Shown here in pieces: positions 10,219-20,000 of a DNA stretch of 64,000 nt. Position 1 is the first letter of the stretch, and every line of letters starts with the position of its first letter. The translations under genes and the position numbers were made by a program. Source of the stretch: Mycolicibacterium lacusdiani (GTDB taxonomy: Bacteria > Actinomycetota > Actinomycetes > Mycobacteriales > Mycobacteriaceae); assembly GCF_021916785.1 (NCBI RefSeq), contig NZ_JAKCFC010000002.1:806001-870000 (forward strand), in the 5' to 3' direction. The notes beneath the pieces were generated by a model. It was not told where the DNA came from. It saw nothing but the letters and a program-made list of their open reading frames with translations, and did no database searches.

Positions 10219-10950
10219 GTGTCGCCACTGCGTGTAGGGCGGGCCGTCGCGGTGATCATCGCAACGGCGCTGCTCATGGCTTCCTCGTGCTCGTGGCAGA
10301 CCGGCATCCCGATCCCCGAGGGCGTCCCGCCGCCCAGCGGTGACCCGGTGCCCCAGATCGACACCCAGGCCAAGGGCCGCGCGGCCGATCAGCTGCACGA
10401 ATGGGCCGCGGAACGGGCGCCCGCCCTCGGCATGCCGGTGACCTCGCTCGAGGCGTACGCCTACGCCGCGCGGGTGGCGGAGGTCGTGAACCCGAAGTGT
10501 CACCTGGCGTGGACGACGCTGGCAGGCATCGGGATGGTCGAGAGCCATCACGGCACCTACCGCGGCTCGTCGGTGACGCCCGGCGGCGAGGTCACGCCAC
10601 CGATCCGCGGGGTGCGCCTCGACGGTTCGCTGGGCAACATGGCGATCGCCGATACCGACCGCGGCAAGCTCGACGGCGACGAGGAGCTGGACCGGGCGAT
10701 GGGGCCCATGCAGTTCATCCCCGAGACGTGGAAGCTGTACGGCGTCGACGCCAACAACGACGGGCAGATCAGCCCCGACAACATCGACGACGCCGCGCTG
10801 TCGGCGGCCGGATACCTGTGCTGGCGGGGCAAGGACCTGGCCAAGCCGCAGGGCTGGATGGACGCGCTGCGGGCCTACAACCTGTCCGATCAGTACGCCC
10901 GTACCGTGCGCGACTGGGCGACGGCGTACGCCGAGGGCCACCACCTCTAG
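10219..10950 (+). CDS. lpqU: Lipoprotein lytic transglycosylase-like LpqU
   Basis: A 243-residue exported protein whose length and position just before eno match M. tuberculosis LpqU (Rv1022). GTG 10219 is chosen over upstream in-frame starts because GAGGAG lies a few bases before it and the lipoprotein signal then begins correctly. The hydrophobic segment VIIATALLMASSC gives a slightly atypical lipobox with Cys24. The mature domain is MltB/SLT-like: WTTLAGIGMVESHHGTY carries the expected catalytic Glu, and MGPMQFIPETWKLYG is the second family signature. Predicted to cleave glycan strands at the cell surface. Confidence 0.9.
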   Translation: MSPLRVGRAVAVIIATALLMASSCSWQTGIPIPEGVPPPSGDPVPQIDTQAKGRAADQLHEWAAERAPALGMPVTSLEAYAYAARVAEVVNPKCHLAWTTLAGIGMVESHHGTYRGSSVTPGGEVTPPIRGVRLDGSLGNMAIADTDRGKLDGDEELDRAMGPMQFIPETWKLYGVDANNDGQISPDNIDDAALSAAGYLCWRGKDLAKPQGWMDALRAYNLSDQYARTVRDWATAYAEGHHL

Positions 10951-11001
10951 GGCACACGCGGTCCTGGGAGGGGCAGCCGCCACGCCCACCCTCTAGGCTG
11001 A

Positions 11002-12327
<1,326 letters not shown>

Positions 12328-12336
12328 CTTTTCACC

Positions 12337-13068
12337 ATGCCCGACGCAAAGCGGCCCGACCCGAGGCGGCGCTCTCCGGCGTCGCGCCCGGGCAAGGGCG
12401 GCAAGTCCGGTGAGGCGGCCAAGGGCAGACCCCGCGGCGCGTCGCCGGTGCGCCGGGAGCCGAGGCCCGCGCTGCCCCGTGCCGCCACCCCGGACATCGA
12501 CGACGAGTCGGTCGACGACGACGAGATCGTCGTCGTTCCGGTCCGCCAGTCGATCGCCGAGGCGGCCGAGCAGCAGTCCGAGCAGCGGTTGGGTTCGGCT
12601 GCGCGCCGCGCCGCGATCCTGGCCGCGGTGGTGTGCGTGCTGACGCTGACCATCGCAGGCCCGGTCCGGACGTACTTCTCCCAACGCGCCGAGATGAAGC
12701 AGCTCGAGGACGCCGAGGCCCAGTTGCGTTCGCAGATCACCGATCTCGAGCAGCAGAAGATCAAGCTGGCCGACCCGGTGTTCATCGCGGCGCAGGCACG
12801 CGAACGCCTCGGCTTCGTGATGCCGGGCGACATCCCGTACCAGGTACAACTGCCCACACCGGTCGGACCCGAAGCGGTGCCGGGCGAGGTCGCGGAGACG
12901 GTGCCCAGTGGGCAGCCCTGGTATACGTCGCTGTGGCACACCATCGCCGACGCGCCGCACGGTCCGCCGCCGGCGCCCGGCGCCCCAGGTGTCCCTGGCG
13001 TGCCCGGTGTTCCCGGTGTGTCGCCGCCCCCGCCCGACGCCCCGCCTGGCCCGGTACCCGGTGGTTGA
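12337..13068 (+). CDS. Septum-formation initiator (FtsB/DivIC-like), Rv1024 type
   Basis: A 243-residue bitopic membrane protein of the divisome. The cytoplasmic N-terminal about 90 residues are basic, then acidic (DDESVDDDEIVVVPV). One transmembrane helix near residues 90-110 (ILAAVVCVLTLTIAGPV) is followed by a coiled coil (AEMKQLEDAEAQLRSQITDL) and the DivIC signature ARERLGFVMPGDIPY. The C-terminus is a Pro/Gly-rich tail of PGVPGVPGV repeats. The length is close to M. tuberculosis Rv1024. Its stop overlaps the next gene by 8 bp. Confidence 0.9.
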   Translation: MPDAKRPDPRRRSPASRPGKGGKSGEAAKGRPRGASPVRREPRPALPRAATPDIDDESVDDDEIVVVPVRQSIAEAAEQQSEQRLGSAARRAAILAAVVCVLTLTIAGPVRTYFSQRAEMKQLEDAEAQLRSQITDLEQQKIKLADPVFIAAQARERLGFVMPGDIPYQVQLPTPVGPEAVPGEVAETVPSGQPWYTSLWHTIADAPHGPPPAPGAPGVPGVPGVPGVSPPPPDAPPGPVPGG

Positions 13069-13552
13069 GCCGGCCGACCTCGAGGCGGTCGCCAGGCAGC
13101 TGGGGCGCGAGCCGCGCGGCGTGCTCGCGATCGCGTACCGCTGCCCCAACGGCGAACCGGGCGTGGTGAAGACCGCGCCGCGACTGCCCGACGGCACACC
13201 GTTTCCCACGCTGTACTACCTCACGCATCCGGCGCTGACCGCAGCGGCGAGCAGGCTCGAGTCGTCGGGTCTGATGCGGGAGATGACCGAACGGCTGGCG
13301 ACCGACCAGGAGCTGGCGCAGGCCTATCGCCGGGCGCACGAGTCGTACCTCGCCGAACGCGATGCGATCGAGCCGCTTGGCACGACGTTCTCGGGCGGCG
13401 GCATGCCCGATCGGGTCAAGTGCCTGCACGTGGTGATGGCGCACTCCTTGGCAAAGGGCCGGGGCGTCAACCCCTTTGGCGACGAGGCGCTGGCGATACT
13501 CAGCGCCGAACCGGCGATGGCGGGCATACTCGAACGAGGGAGCTGGACATGA
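13061..13552 (+). CDS. DUF501-family protein (Rv1025-like)
   Basis: A 163-residue cytosolic protein of unknown function. DUF501 hallmarks are TLYYLTHPALTAAASRLESSG and GGMPDRVKCLHVVMAHSLA. GTG 13061 is chosen because it gives the N-terminus VVEPADLEAVARQLGREPRG expected for Rv1025 and overlaps the ftsB-like stop; the frame is open further upstream only as a shadow of the Pro-rich tail. It ends in a 4-bp ATGA overlap with ppx2. It is probably translationally coupled between cell-division and polyphosphate genes; its own role is not known. Confidence 0.9.
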   Translation: MVEPADLEAVARQLGREPRGVLAIAYRCPNGEPGVVKTAPRLPDGTPFPTLYYLTHPALTAAASRLESSGLMREMTERLATDQELAQAYRRAHESYLAERDAIEPLGTTFSGGGMPDRVKCLHVVMAHSLAKGRGVNPFGDEALAILSAEPAMAGILERGSWT

Positions 13553-14487
13553 GGGTGGCTGCTGTGGACTGCGGCACCAACTCGATCCGCCTGTTGATCG
13601 CCGACGTCGATGGGAATGGTCTGCGCGACGTGCACCGCGAGATGCGGATCGTCCGGCTCGGCGAGGGCGTCGACGCCACGGGCGAGTTCGCTCCGGCGGC
13701 ACTGATTCGCACCCGCGCCGCGCTCGAGGACTACGCCGAACTGATGCGGGAGTACCACGTGTCGAAGGTGCGGATGGTCGCGACGTCGGCGGCGCGCGAT
13801 GCAGGCAACCGGGCCGACTTCTTCGCCATGACGTCCGAGGTGCTCGGCGCGGTGGTGCCGGGTGCGGTGGCCGAGGTCATCAGCGGATCCGAGGAGGCGG
13901 CATTGTCGTTCCGAGGTGCCGTCGGCGAATTGGACGACTCCGCAGGGCCATTCGTGGTCGTCGACCTCGGTGGCGGTTCGACCGAGGTGGTTACTGGCGG
14001 ACGGGCCGGGGTGACCGCGAGCTTCTCGGCCGACATCGGCTGCGTGCGGCTGCGGGAGCGGTGTCTGCACAGTGACCCCCCGACGGCCGAGGAGATCGCC
14101 GATGCGCGCGCGGTCGCGCGCGAGGGACTGCTGCAGGCACTGCGGGTGGTTCCGGTGGAGGGCGCGCGGACCTGGGTCGGCGTGGCCGGGACGATGACGA
14201 CGCTGGCGGCGCTGGCGGCCGGCATGACGACCTACGACTCGGACGCAATCCACCTGTCCCGCGTCGGTTTCGACGACCTGCTGCGCGTCTGCGGCGACCT
14301 GATCGCGATGACCTACCGGCAGCGTGCCGCGCTGGGTCCGATGCACGAGGGACGCGTTGACGTCATCGGTGGCGGCGCCATCATCGTAGAGGAACTGGCA
14401 CGCGAACTGCGCAGCCGCGCGGGCATCACCGAACTCGTGGTGAGCGAGCACGACATCCTCGACGGCATCGCCCTGTCGATCGAATAG
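13549..14487 (+). CDS. ppx2: Exopolyphosphatase / pppGpp phosphohydrolase family (Ppx2)
   Basis: A 312-residue Ppx/GppA protein of the ASKHA ATPase fold. The phosphate-1 motif is AVDCGTNSIRLLIADVD at the N-terminus and the phosphate-2 motif is VVVDLGGGSTEVV near residues 130-140. ATSAARDAGN, SGSEEAALSFRGA and VIGGGAIIVEEL follow in the family order. ATG 13549 overlaps the upstream stop (ATGA). It corresponds to Rv1026. Mycobacterial Ppx2-type enzymes are short two-domain versions; whether this one acts on polyphosphate or on pppGpp cannot be read from sequence. Confidence 0.92.
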   Translation: MRVAAVDCGTNSIRLLIADVDGNGLRDVHREMRIVRLGEGVDATGEFAPAALIRTRAALEDYAELMREYHVSKVRMVATSAARDAGNRADFFAMTSEVLGAVVPGAVAEVISGSEEAALSFRGAVGELDDSAGPFVVVDLGGGSTEVVTGGRAGVTASFSADIGCVRLRERCLHSDPPTAEEIADARAVAREGLLQALRVVPVEGARTWVGVAGTMTTLAALAAGMTTYDSDAIHLSRVGFDDLLRVCGDLIAMTYRQRAALGPMHEGRVDVIGGGAIIVEELARELRSRAGITELVVSEHDILDGIALSIE

Positions 14488-14499
14488 CGCCGCGGCGGT

Positions 14500-16419
14500 T
14501 CAGGATCGAAGGATCGGCCGCAGCGCATCGAGCACTGCGGGATCCTCGATCGTCGACGGCACCGGCTCGTCGCGCCCGTCGGCGATGCCGCGCATGGTCT
14601 TGCGGAGGATCTTGCCCGAGCGGGTCTTCGGAAGCGCCGGGACGATGTCGACGCGCTTGAGTGCCGCGACCGCGCCGATGTTCTCGCGCACCGCAAGGAC
14701 CAGTTCGTCGGCCAGACCGTCGGCCGATGCTCCGGACTTGAGCACGACGAAACCGCGCGGCACCTGGCCCTTGAGTTCGTCGGCCGCGCCGATCACCGCG
14801 CATTCCGCCACGGCCGGATGCGTAGCGAGCACGGCTTCGATGGAACCGGTCGAAAGCCGATGTCCGGCAACGTTGATGACGTCGTCGGTGCGGCCCATGA
14901 CGAACAGGTAGCCGTCCTCGTCGACGTAGCCACCGTCACCGGACAGGTAGTAGCCGGGGAACGCCTTGAGGTACGAGGCGACGTAGCGGTCGTCGTCGCC
15001 CCACAGGGTCGGCAGCGTTCCGGGCGGTAGCGGCAGCTTCACGCAGATCGAACCCTCCTCGCCCGGTTCGCATTCCGTGCCGTCGGGACGCAGGACCCGG
15101 ACGTCGTAGCCCGGCATCGGGACGGTGGCCGACCCGGGCTTGATCGGCATCTGCTCGATGCCCATCGGCGCGGCGGCGATGGACCAGCCCGTCTCGGTCT
15201 GCCACCAGTGATCGATGACGGGGATGCCGAGCTTCTCGTCGGCCCACTGATAAGTGCCGGGGTCGAGTCGCTCGCCGGCTTGGAACAGGTAGCGCAGCTT
15301 CGAGAGGTCGTAGTCGGCAACGTGTTTCGCGTCGGGGTCGTCCTTCTTGATGGCACGCATCGCCGTCGGTGCGCTGAACAGCGTCTTCACACCGTACTCG
15401 GCGGCGACCCGCCAGAATGCCCCTGCGTCCGGGGTGCCGACCGGTTTGCCTTCGTACAGCACCGTCGTCGCTCCGAGCAGCAGTGGCCCGTAGACGATGT
15501 AGGAGTGGCCGACCACCCAGCCGACGTCGGAGGCGGCCCAGTACACGTCGCCGGGTTGGGTGTCGTAGACGTTGCGCATGGTCCACAGCAGCGCGACGGC
15601 GTGTCCGCCGTTGTCGCGCACGATGCCCTTGGGCTTTCCGGTGGTGCCCGAGGTGTACAGCACGTAGAGCGGGTCGGTGGCGGCGACGGGCACGGGATCG
15701 ACGGGTTCCGCGTCGGCCATGACATCGGTCCACGACACGTCGCGGCCCGGCGTCAGATGGCACGGGTGCTGCTCGCGCTGGAGGACGACGCAGGCCGGGG
15801 TGTCGTGCTCGGCGAGGTGCAACGCGCCGTCGACGATCATCTTGTAGTCGACAGTGCGGGTCGGTTCGATGCCACACGACGCCGTCACCAGCACCGCAGG
15901 CCGGGCGTCGTCGATGCGGGCAGCCAGTTCGTGCGCGGCGAACCCGCCGAAGACGACGGAGTGGATGGCGCCGAGGCGGGCGCAGGCCAGCATCGCGATG
16001 ACGGTCTCGGGGATCATCGGCATGTAGACGACGACGCGGTCCCCCTTCTCGACCCCCAGGCTGCGCAGTACCCAGGCGAATCGCGCAGTCTCGTCGAGGA
16101 GTTCGCGATAGGTGTAGGTGCGCTTGGTGCCGGTCACGGGGGAGTCGTAGATCAGGGCTGCCTGCTCGCCGCGGCCGCCCCAGACCTGTCCCGAGTCGCT
16201 GCGCTCCTGCCCGCCGGGCTCGACGTGACGGTCGAGCGCGTTCGCGCAGGTGTTCAGTTCGGCGTCGGGGAACCAGCGGTACAGGGGCGGATTGGAGTCG
16301 TCGATGATGCGCGTCGGGGGGCGGGTCCAGGTCACCGAACGCGCCGCCTCAGCCCAGAACGCCTCCGGGTCGTCGATGCTGGCTTGGAAGACTTCCTGGT
16401 ATCCGCGTGCGCCGGCCAT
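14500..16419 (-). CDS. prpE: Propionyl-CoA synthetase (acyl-CoA synthetase, AMP-forming)
   Basis: A 639-residue ANL-superfamily ligase activating propionate to propionyl-CoA via an adenylate. The P-loop YTSGTTGKPKGIVRDNGGH has the VRDNGGH continuation typical of PrpE rather than Acs. DHWWQTETGW (adenine/carboxylate binding), SGDGGYVDEDGY and the C-terminal PKTRSGKILRKTMRGIA with the catalytic Lys are intact. It converges on ppx2 with 12 bp between stops and is divergent from the hydrolase at 16495. Acetate may also be accepted. Confidence 0.9.
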   Translation of the reverse strand: MAGARGYQEVFQASIDDPEAFWAEAARSVTWTRPPTRIIDDSNPPLYRWFPDAELNTCANALDRHVEPGGQERSDSGQVWGGRGEQAALIYDSPVTGTKRTYTYRELLDETARFAWVLRSLGVEKGDRVVVYMPMIPETVIAMLACARLGAIHSVVFGGFAAHELAARIDDARPAVLVTASCGIEPTRTVDYKMIVDGALHLAEHDTPACVVLQREQHPCHLTPGRDVSWTDVMADAEPVDPVPVAATDPLYVLYTSGTTGKPKGIVRDNGGHAVALLWTMRNVYDTQPGDVYWAASDVGWVVGHSYIVYGPLLLGATTVLYEGKPVGTPDAGAFWRVAAEYGVKTLFSAPTAMRAIKKDDPDAKHVADYDLSKLRYLFQAGERLDPGTYQWADEKLGIPVIDHWWQTETGWSIAAAPMGIEQMPIKPGSATVPMPGYDVRVLRPDGTECEPGEEGSICVKLPLPPGTLPTLWGDDDRYVASYLKAFPGYYLSGDGGYVDEDGYLFVMGRTDDVINVAGHRLSTGSIEAVLATHPAVAECAVIGAADELKGQVPRGFVVLKSGASADGLADELVLAVRENIGAVAALKRVDIVPALPKTRSGKILRKTMRGIADGRDEPVPSTIEDPAVLDALRPILRS

Positions 16420-16494
16420 ACCGGCACGGTAGCGCGCCGGGCGGTGGCGACGGGGCCTGTCGGTGCGTTCGAGAGTTCCCTATAGTTCCAAGGC

Positions 16495-17403
16495 ATGGCT
16501 ACTGACACGACGTTGAACAACCCGGGGTCAGCCAACACCGAGCCACCTCCGATCGCAGGTGTGCGCAGGTCGTTCGTCGAAGCGCGGGGTGTGCGCTTCC
16601 ACGTCACCGAGGCGGGTCCCGCCGACGGCAGGCCCGTCATCGCCCTGCACGGCTGGCCACAACACCATTGGGCGTACCGGGATCTGCTGGCCGACCCGCC
16701 GCCAGGGTTGCGGATCATCGCGCCCGACCTGCCGGGCTACGGGTGGTCGGGGCCTGCCCCGCACCAGTGGGTCAAGGAGGAGGTGGCCGCCGACGTCCTG
16801 GGGCTGGCCGACGCCCTGGGCCTGACGAACTTCCTGCTAGTCGGCCACGACTGGGGCGGCTACGTCGGACACCTGGTCACGCTGGCGGCACCCGACCGCG
16901 TCGACGGCTATCTTGCGCTGAACATCGCTCACCCGTGGCAGACGACCCGGTCCGTGGCCCCGCACCTGTGGCGTTTCCTGATGTACCAGCCGTTCGTCGC
17001 GTCGATCGGCGTTCCGCTGCAGCGGCGCACCAACTACCTGCGGAAGCTGGTGTTCGGGACGGCGGCCAAGGGGATGCCCGCCGACGTGGTGCGCACCTAC
17101 ACCGAGCGATTCCGAGATCCGGTGGTGGCACGCACCGCGCGCGACACCTACCGGACGTTCCTGCTGCACGAACTCCCCGCCGGGGCACGCCGTCCGGAAT
17201 CCCGGCGGGCCACGGTGCCGATCCGCGCGCTGTTCGGGCTGTCGGACACCGCAATCCACCCGTCGATGGCGGCGGCGGAGACGGCCAACGCCGACGACTA
17301 CACGTTCGAGGCGGTCGACGGCGGGCACTTCATCACCGACGAGCGGCCGGATCTGGTGCGCGCGAAGCTAATCGCGCTGGCCGAGGAGACGGCGGCGGGC
17401 TGA
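16495..17403 (+). CDS. Alpha/beta hydrolase, epoxide-hydrolase-like
   Basis: A 302-residue soluble hydrolase. The oxyanion-hole motif HGWPQ and the nucleophile elbow GHDWGG (Asp nucleophile instead of Ser) are those of epoxide hydrolases and haloalkane dehalogenases. The catalytic His is in DGGHFITDERPD near the C-terminus. The cap domain lies between about residues 145 and 225. A TATAGT hexamer at 16481-16486 lies 8 nt before the ATG, consistent with a leaderless or very short-leader transcript. Substrate unknown; mycobacterial Eph proteins act on lipid or xenobiotic epoxides. Confidence 0.8.
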   Translation: MATDTTLNNPGSANTEPPPIAGVRRSFVEARGVRFHVTEAGPADGRPVIALHGWPQHHWAYRDLLADPPPGLRIIAPDLPGYGWSGPAPHQWVKEEVAADVLGLADALGLTNFLLVGHDWGGYVGHLVTLAAPDRVDGYLALNIAHPWQTTRSVAPHLWRFLMYQPFVASIGVPLQRRTNYLRKLVFGTAAKGMPADVVRTYTERFRDPVVARTARDTYRTFLLHELPAGARRPESRRATVPIRALFGLSDTAIHPSMAAAETANADDYTFEAVDGGHFITDERPDLVRAKLIALAEETAAG

Positions 17404-17469
17404 CGCTCGAAGCGTGTGAGCGTTACCGCGGGGCGGTGCCGGGGACGGATCCAATCCCCTCAGCCGGAC

Positions 17470-17518
17470 CCGTCCGATCGCACCTCCGGGGGCGGCAGTT
17501 TCCTGCCGCCTCGGACGG
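17470..17518 (+). terminator. Nested hairpin downstream of the hydrolase gene
   Basis: The inner stem is GGCGGCAG/CTGCCGCC (17491-17498, 17503-17510) with loop TTTC. The outer stem is CCGTCCGA/TCGGACGG (17470-17477, 17511-17518). There is no U-tract, which is usual for mycobacterial terminators. Confidence 0.6.
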
Positions 17519-17581
17519 TTACGACGACACCGGCCCCTTCGAGTAGCTGGCTGCTTCACTACCGCGCGGTACGCCCATCAT

Positions 17582-17599
17582 ATAAACACCGATGTCTAT
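17582..17599. promoter_or_regulatory. Candidate TetR operator
   Basis: The imperfect palindrome ATAAACA-ccga-TGTCTAT lies in an A+T-rich pocket upstream of the TetR gene; six of seven half-site positions are symmetric. A TATGAT hexamer (17672-17677) downstream could be the -10 element of the tetR promoter. Binding is inferred only. Confidence 0.35.
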
Positions 17600-17725
17600 G
17601 TATCGCAAAACGAACGGCTGTCCTATGACGAGGTCGTGCGCGCGAAATCCCATCGCCGACGGAATCGTGCCTATGATCTTCGCTTGAGTTCGACATCCAC
17701 ATCCTCGAGACTTGCTCACCCAGAC

Positions 17726-18319
17726 ATGGACGGTAAGAGACTTCGACCAGGGCGGCAGCACCTCACTCGCGACGAGGTGCGGTCTCACCAGCGCGAACGC
17801 ATCTTCGAGGGCCTGGAGAGCGCGATGGGTGCGAAGGGCTACGGCGACACCAGCGTTGCGGACATCATCAAGGTCGCCGCGGTGTCCCGGCAGACCTTCT
17901 ACGAGTTGTTCACCAGCAAGCAGGACTGCTTCCTGGCCAGTTATGGGCGGCGGCAGGGCGCGGTGATCGAGGCGATGCTGGATGCTCCGGCCAACGGGCC
18001 GGCGATCCGGCGTTTCGGGGCGCTGCTCCGCAACTACCTCTCGGTGATGTCGGCCGATCCGGGTCTGTCCCGCCTGTACCTGGTCGGCGTGTACACCGCC
18101 GGGCCGGAGGCCATGGCCAAGCGCCTGGAGTTGCAGCAGCAGTTCGTCGACGGCGTGGCGACGATCTTCGACGCCAGATCCGACCAGGACCTCTTCATGT
18201 GCCGGGCCCTGGTCGCGTCGATCTCCACCATGGTCACCAACGCCCTGATCGAGGACGATCCCCAGGCCGTGCTCGACCTCTACGAACCCCTGGTCGAGAT
18301 GGCGAAACGCCTCATGTAG
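17726..18319 (+). CDS. TetR-family transcriptional regulator
   Basis: About 197 residues from ATG 17726. An in-frame TTG at 17684 and GTG at 17636 are alternatives and none has a clear ribosome-binding site, so the start is uncertain. The helix-turn-helix is evident: AMGAKGYGDTSVADIIKVA then AVSRQTFYELFTSKQDCFL. The C-terminal domain carries the arrangement FGALLRNYLSVMSADPGLSRLY often seen in lipid- or xenobiotic-responsive TetR proteins. It may regulate the upstream hydrolase or itself; ligand unknown. Confidence 0.85.
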   Translation: MDGKRLRPGRQHLTRDEVRSHQRERIFEGLESAMGAKGYGDTSVADIIKVAAVSRQTFYELFTSKQDCFLASYGRRQGAVIEAMLDAPANGPAIRRFGALLRNYLSVMSADPGLSRLYLVGVYTAGPEAMAKRLELQQQFVDGVATIFDARSDQDLFMCRALVASISTMVTNALIEDDPQAVLDLYEPLVEMAKRLM

Positions 18320-18326
18320 TTGCGAT

Positions 18327-18369
18327 TCGTGGAACATCTCCCGCGCTGAGCGCAGGAAATGTTCCACGA
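18327..18369. repeat. 11-bp inverted repeat after the TetR gene
   Basis: TCGTGGAACAT (18327-18337) and ATGTTCCACGA (18359-18369) are perfect complements around a 21-nt loop, 8 bp after the tetR stop. It may be a terminator. Its right arm is also part of a 21-bp sequence repeated at 19298. Confidence 0.7.
18349..18369. repeat. 21-bp flanking direct repeat, left copy
   Basis: AGCGCAGGAAAT-GT-TCCACGA matches the sequence at 19298-19318 (AGCGCAGGAAAT-AC-TCCACGA) at 19 of 21 positions. The two copies flank the DUF559 gene. Confidence 0.85.
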
Positions 18370-18415
18370 CTGCGGATGGTGGGAGCCGTTTGAGGGCCGC
18401 GCGCGTCTAATAGGC

Positions 18416-19288
18416 GTGTCTCCACTACTCGACGAACACCTTCGCGACCACGACGGCGTCATCACGCTCGCCCAGGCACAGAGCATCGGCGTCAGCGCAT
18501 ACGCCGTCGAGCGACGCGTGCGAACGGGTCACTGGCGCCGCTGCACTCCCGGCGTGTTCTTCGTCGAGGACAGGCAGTTCTCCGACGCCGCGAGGGTGCG
18601 CGTCGGGGTGTTGGGCTACGGCAGTGACGCGGCTGCGAGCGGTCTGGCCGCCGCATGGTGGCTGGGCCTGACCAACTTCGCGCCGCAGATCGTCGAGGTC
18701 ACCGTGGCGCGCGGGCGTCGGCGGGTGCACCGGCCCGGCACGCGGCTGCGTCGACGCGACCTTGCGCCGGCCGATCTCGTGGAGCGACGCGGATTGCGGG
18801 TGACGGCGACGCCCCTCACCGTCGTCGAGGCAGCAAGCCGCCAGGGTGGCGGTGCGCCACTGCTGGACCACGCGCTGCAGCGCCACCATGCCGATCTCGC
18901 CCAGCTGTGGCGCGCTCATTTACGGAACAAGGGTCGGCACGGGTCACCTCGCGCACGCCGGCTGTTGCAGGCCGCCGAGGATGGCACGCGGTCGGAGGCC
19001 GAGCGGCTGCTGTCGCGATTGCTGCGGGCCGCGGGCATCACGGGCTGGCAGGCGAATCGACGAATCGCCGGCTACGAGGTGGACGTCGTGTTTCACGGGG
19101 CGAAGGTCGCGATCGAGGTCGACGGCTTCGCCTTCCATACCGACTCCGATACGTTTCAGCGCGATCGCACCAAGCAGAACGCGATAGCGCTGGCGGGCTA
19201 CCAGCTGCTGCGATTCACCTGGCTCGACCTGACCGAGTACCCAGAGCGCGTGCTCAGCGAGATCACCCGAGCGATACGTGGCGGATAA
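18416..19288 (+). CDS. DUF559-domain protein with AbiEi-like N-terminal region
   Basis: A 290-residue protein. The N-terminus (LLDEHLRDHDGVITLAQA, then VERRVRTGHWRRCTPGVFFV) resembles the winged-helix antitoxin domain of AbiEi-type proteins. The C-terminus has the PD-(D/E)xK-like DUF559 pattern: EVDVVFHGAKVAIEVDGFAFH then RDRTKQNAIALAGYQLLRFTW, where D, E-x-D and the downstream basic residues form a Vsr-like nuclease core. GTG 18416 is preferred over the upstream in-frame ATG. Such genes are common and multicopy in actinobacteria and their function is undetermined. Flanking repeats suggest it was inserted next to kdpE. Confidence 0.8.
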   Translation: MSPLLDEHLRDHDGVITLAQAQSIGVSAYAVERRVRTGHWRRCTPGVFFVEDRQFSDAARVRVGVLGYGSDAAASGLAAAWWLGLTNFAPQIVEVTVARGRRRVHRPGTRLRRRDLAPADLVERRGLRVTATPLTVVEAASRQGGGAPLLDHALQRHHADLAQLWRAHLRNKGRHGSPRARRLLQAAEDGTRSEAERLLSRLLRAAGITGWQANRRIAGYEVDVVFHGAKVAIEVDGFAFHTDSDTFQRDRTKQNAIALAGYQLLRFTWLDLTEYPERVLSEITRAIRGG

Positions 19289-19297
19289 CCTGCGACC

Positions 19298-19318
19298 AGC
19301 GCAGGAAATACTCCACGA
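19298..19318. repeat. 21-bp flanking direct repeat, right copy
   Basis: Partner of the repeat at 18349-18369, two mismatches. It ends just before the kdpE stop codon at 19320-19322. Confidence 0.85.
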
Positions 19319-19319
19319 A

Positions 19320-20000
19320 TCACTGTTGGAAGCGGTAGCCCATGCCGGCTTCGGTCAGCAGGTGCTTGGGGTGCGACGGGTCGTCCTCGAGTTTGCGCCT
19401 CAATTGTGCGAGATAGACGCGCAGGTAATGGGTTTCCTTCGCATACGCGGGCCCCCACACCTCCTTGAGCAGCTCGTCGCGGCCGACCAGTTTGCCGCGG
19501 TGGCGCACCAGCATCTCCAGCATGCCCCACTCGGTCGGCGTGAGGTGGACGTCGACCCCGCCGCGGGTGACCTTCTTCGCGGCGAGATCGACTGTGAAGG
19601 AGGCAGTTTCGACCACCGGCTGGTCGGTGTCGACGGACGTCGCCCCGCGCCGCACGGCCGCCCGCAGCCGGGCCAGAAACTCGTCCATCCCGAAGGGCTT
19701 CGTCACGTAGTCGTCGGCGCCGGCGTCGAGAGCCTCGACCTTGTCCGACGAATCGGTTCGCGCCGACAGCACGATCACCGGCGCGGTCAGCCACCCGCGC
19801 AGACCCTCGAGCACCTCGATACCCGACATGTCGGGCAGGCCGAGGTCGAGCACCACCACGTCGGGCTTGTGTTCGGCAGCCACCGTCAACGCCTCGAGAC
19901 CCGTTGCCGCCGTGTGCACCTCGTAACCCCGCACCGACAGGTTGATGCGCAGCGCGCGCAGGATCTGCGGCTCGTCGTCGATGACCAGGACCCGCGTCAT
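19320..20000 (-). CDS. kdpE: KdpE response regulator
   Basis: A 226-residue OmpR/PhoB-type regulator activating the high-affinity K+ pump. The receiver domain has VLVIDDEPQ (acidic pocket), phospho-acceptor Asp in VVVLDLGLPDMSG near residue 52, and the switch Lys in DDYVTKPFGMDEF. The C-terminal winged helix includes HLTPTEWGMLEMLVRH and KETHYLRVYLAQLRRKLE. Its ATG overlaps the kdpD stop by 3 bp, so the pair is translationally coupled. It is the last gene of the kdp series here. Confidence 0.95.
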   Translation of the reverse strand: MTRVLVIDDEPQILRALRINLSVRGYEVHTAATGLEALTVAAEHKPDVVVLDLGLPDMSGIEVLEGLRGWLTAPVIVLSARTDSSDKVEALDAGADDYVTKPFGMDEFLARLRAAVRRGATSVDTDQPVVETASFTVDLAAKKVTRGGVDVHLTPTEWGMLEMLVRHRGKLVGRDELLKEVWGPAYAKETHYLRVYLAQLRRKLEDDPSHPKHLLTEAGMGYRFQQ

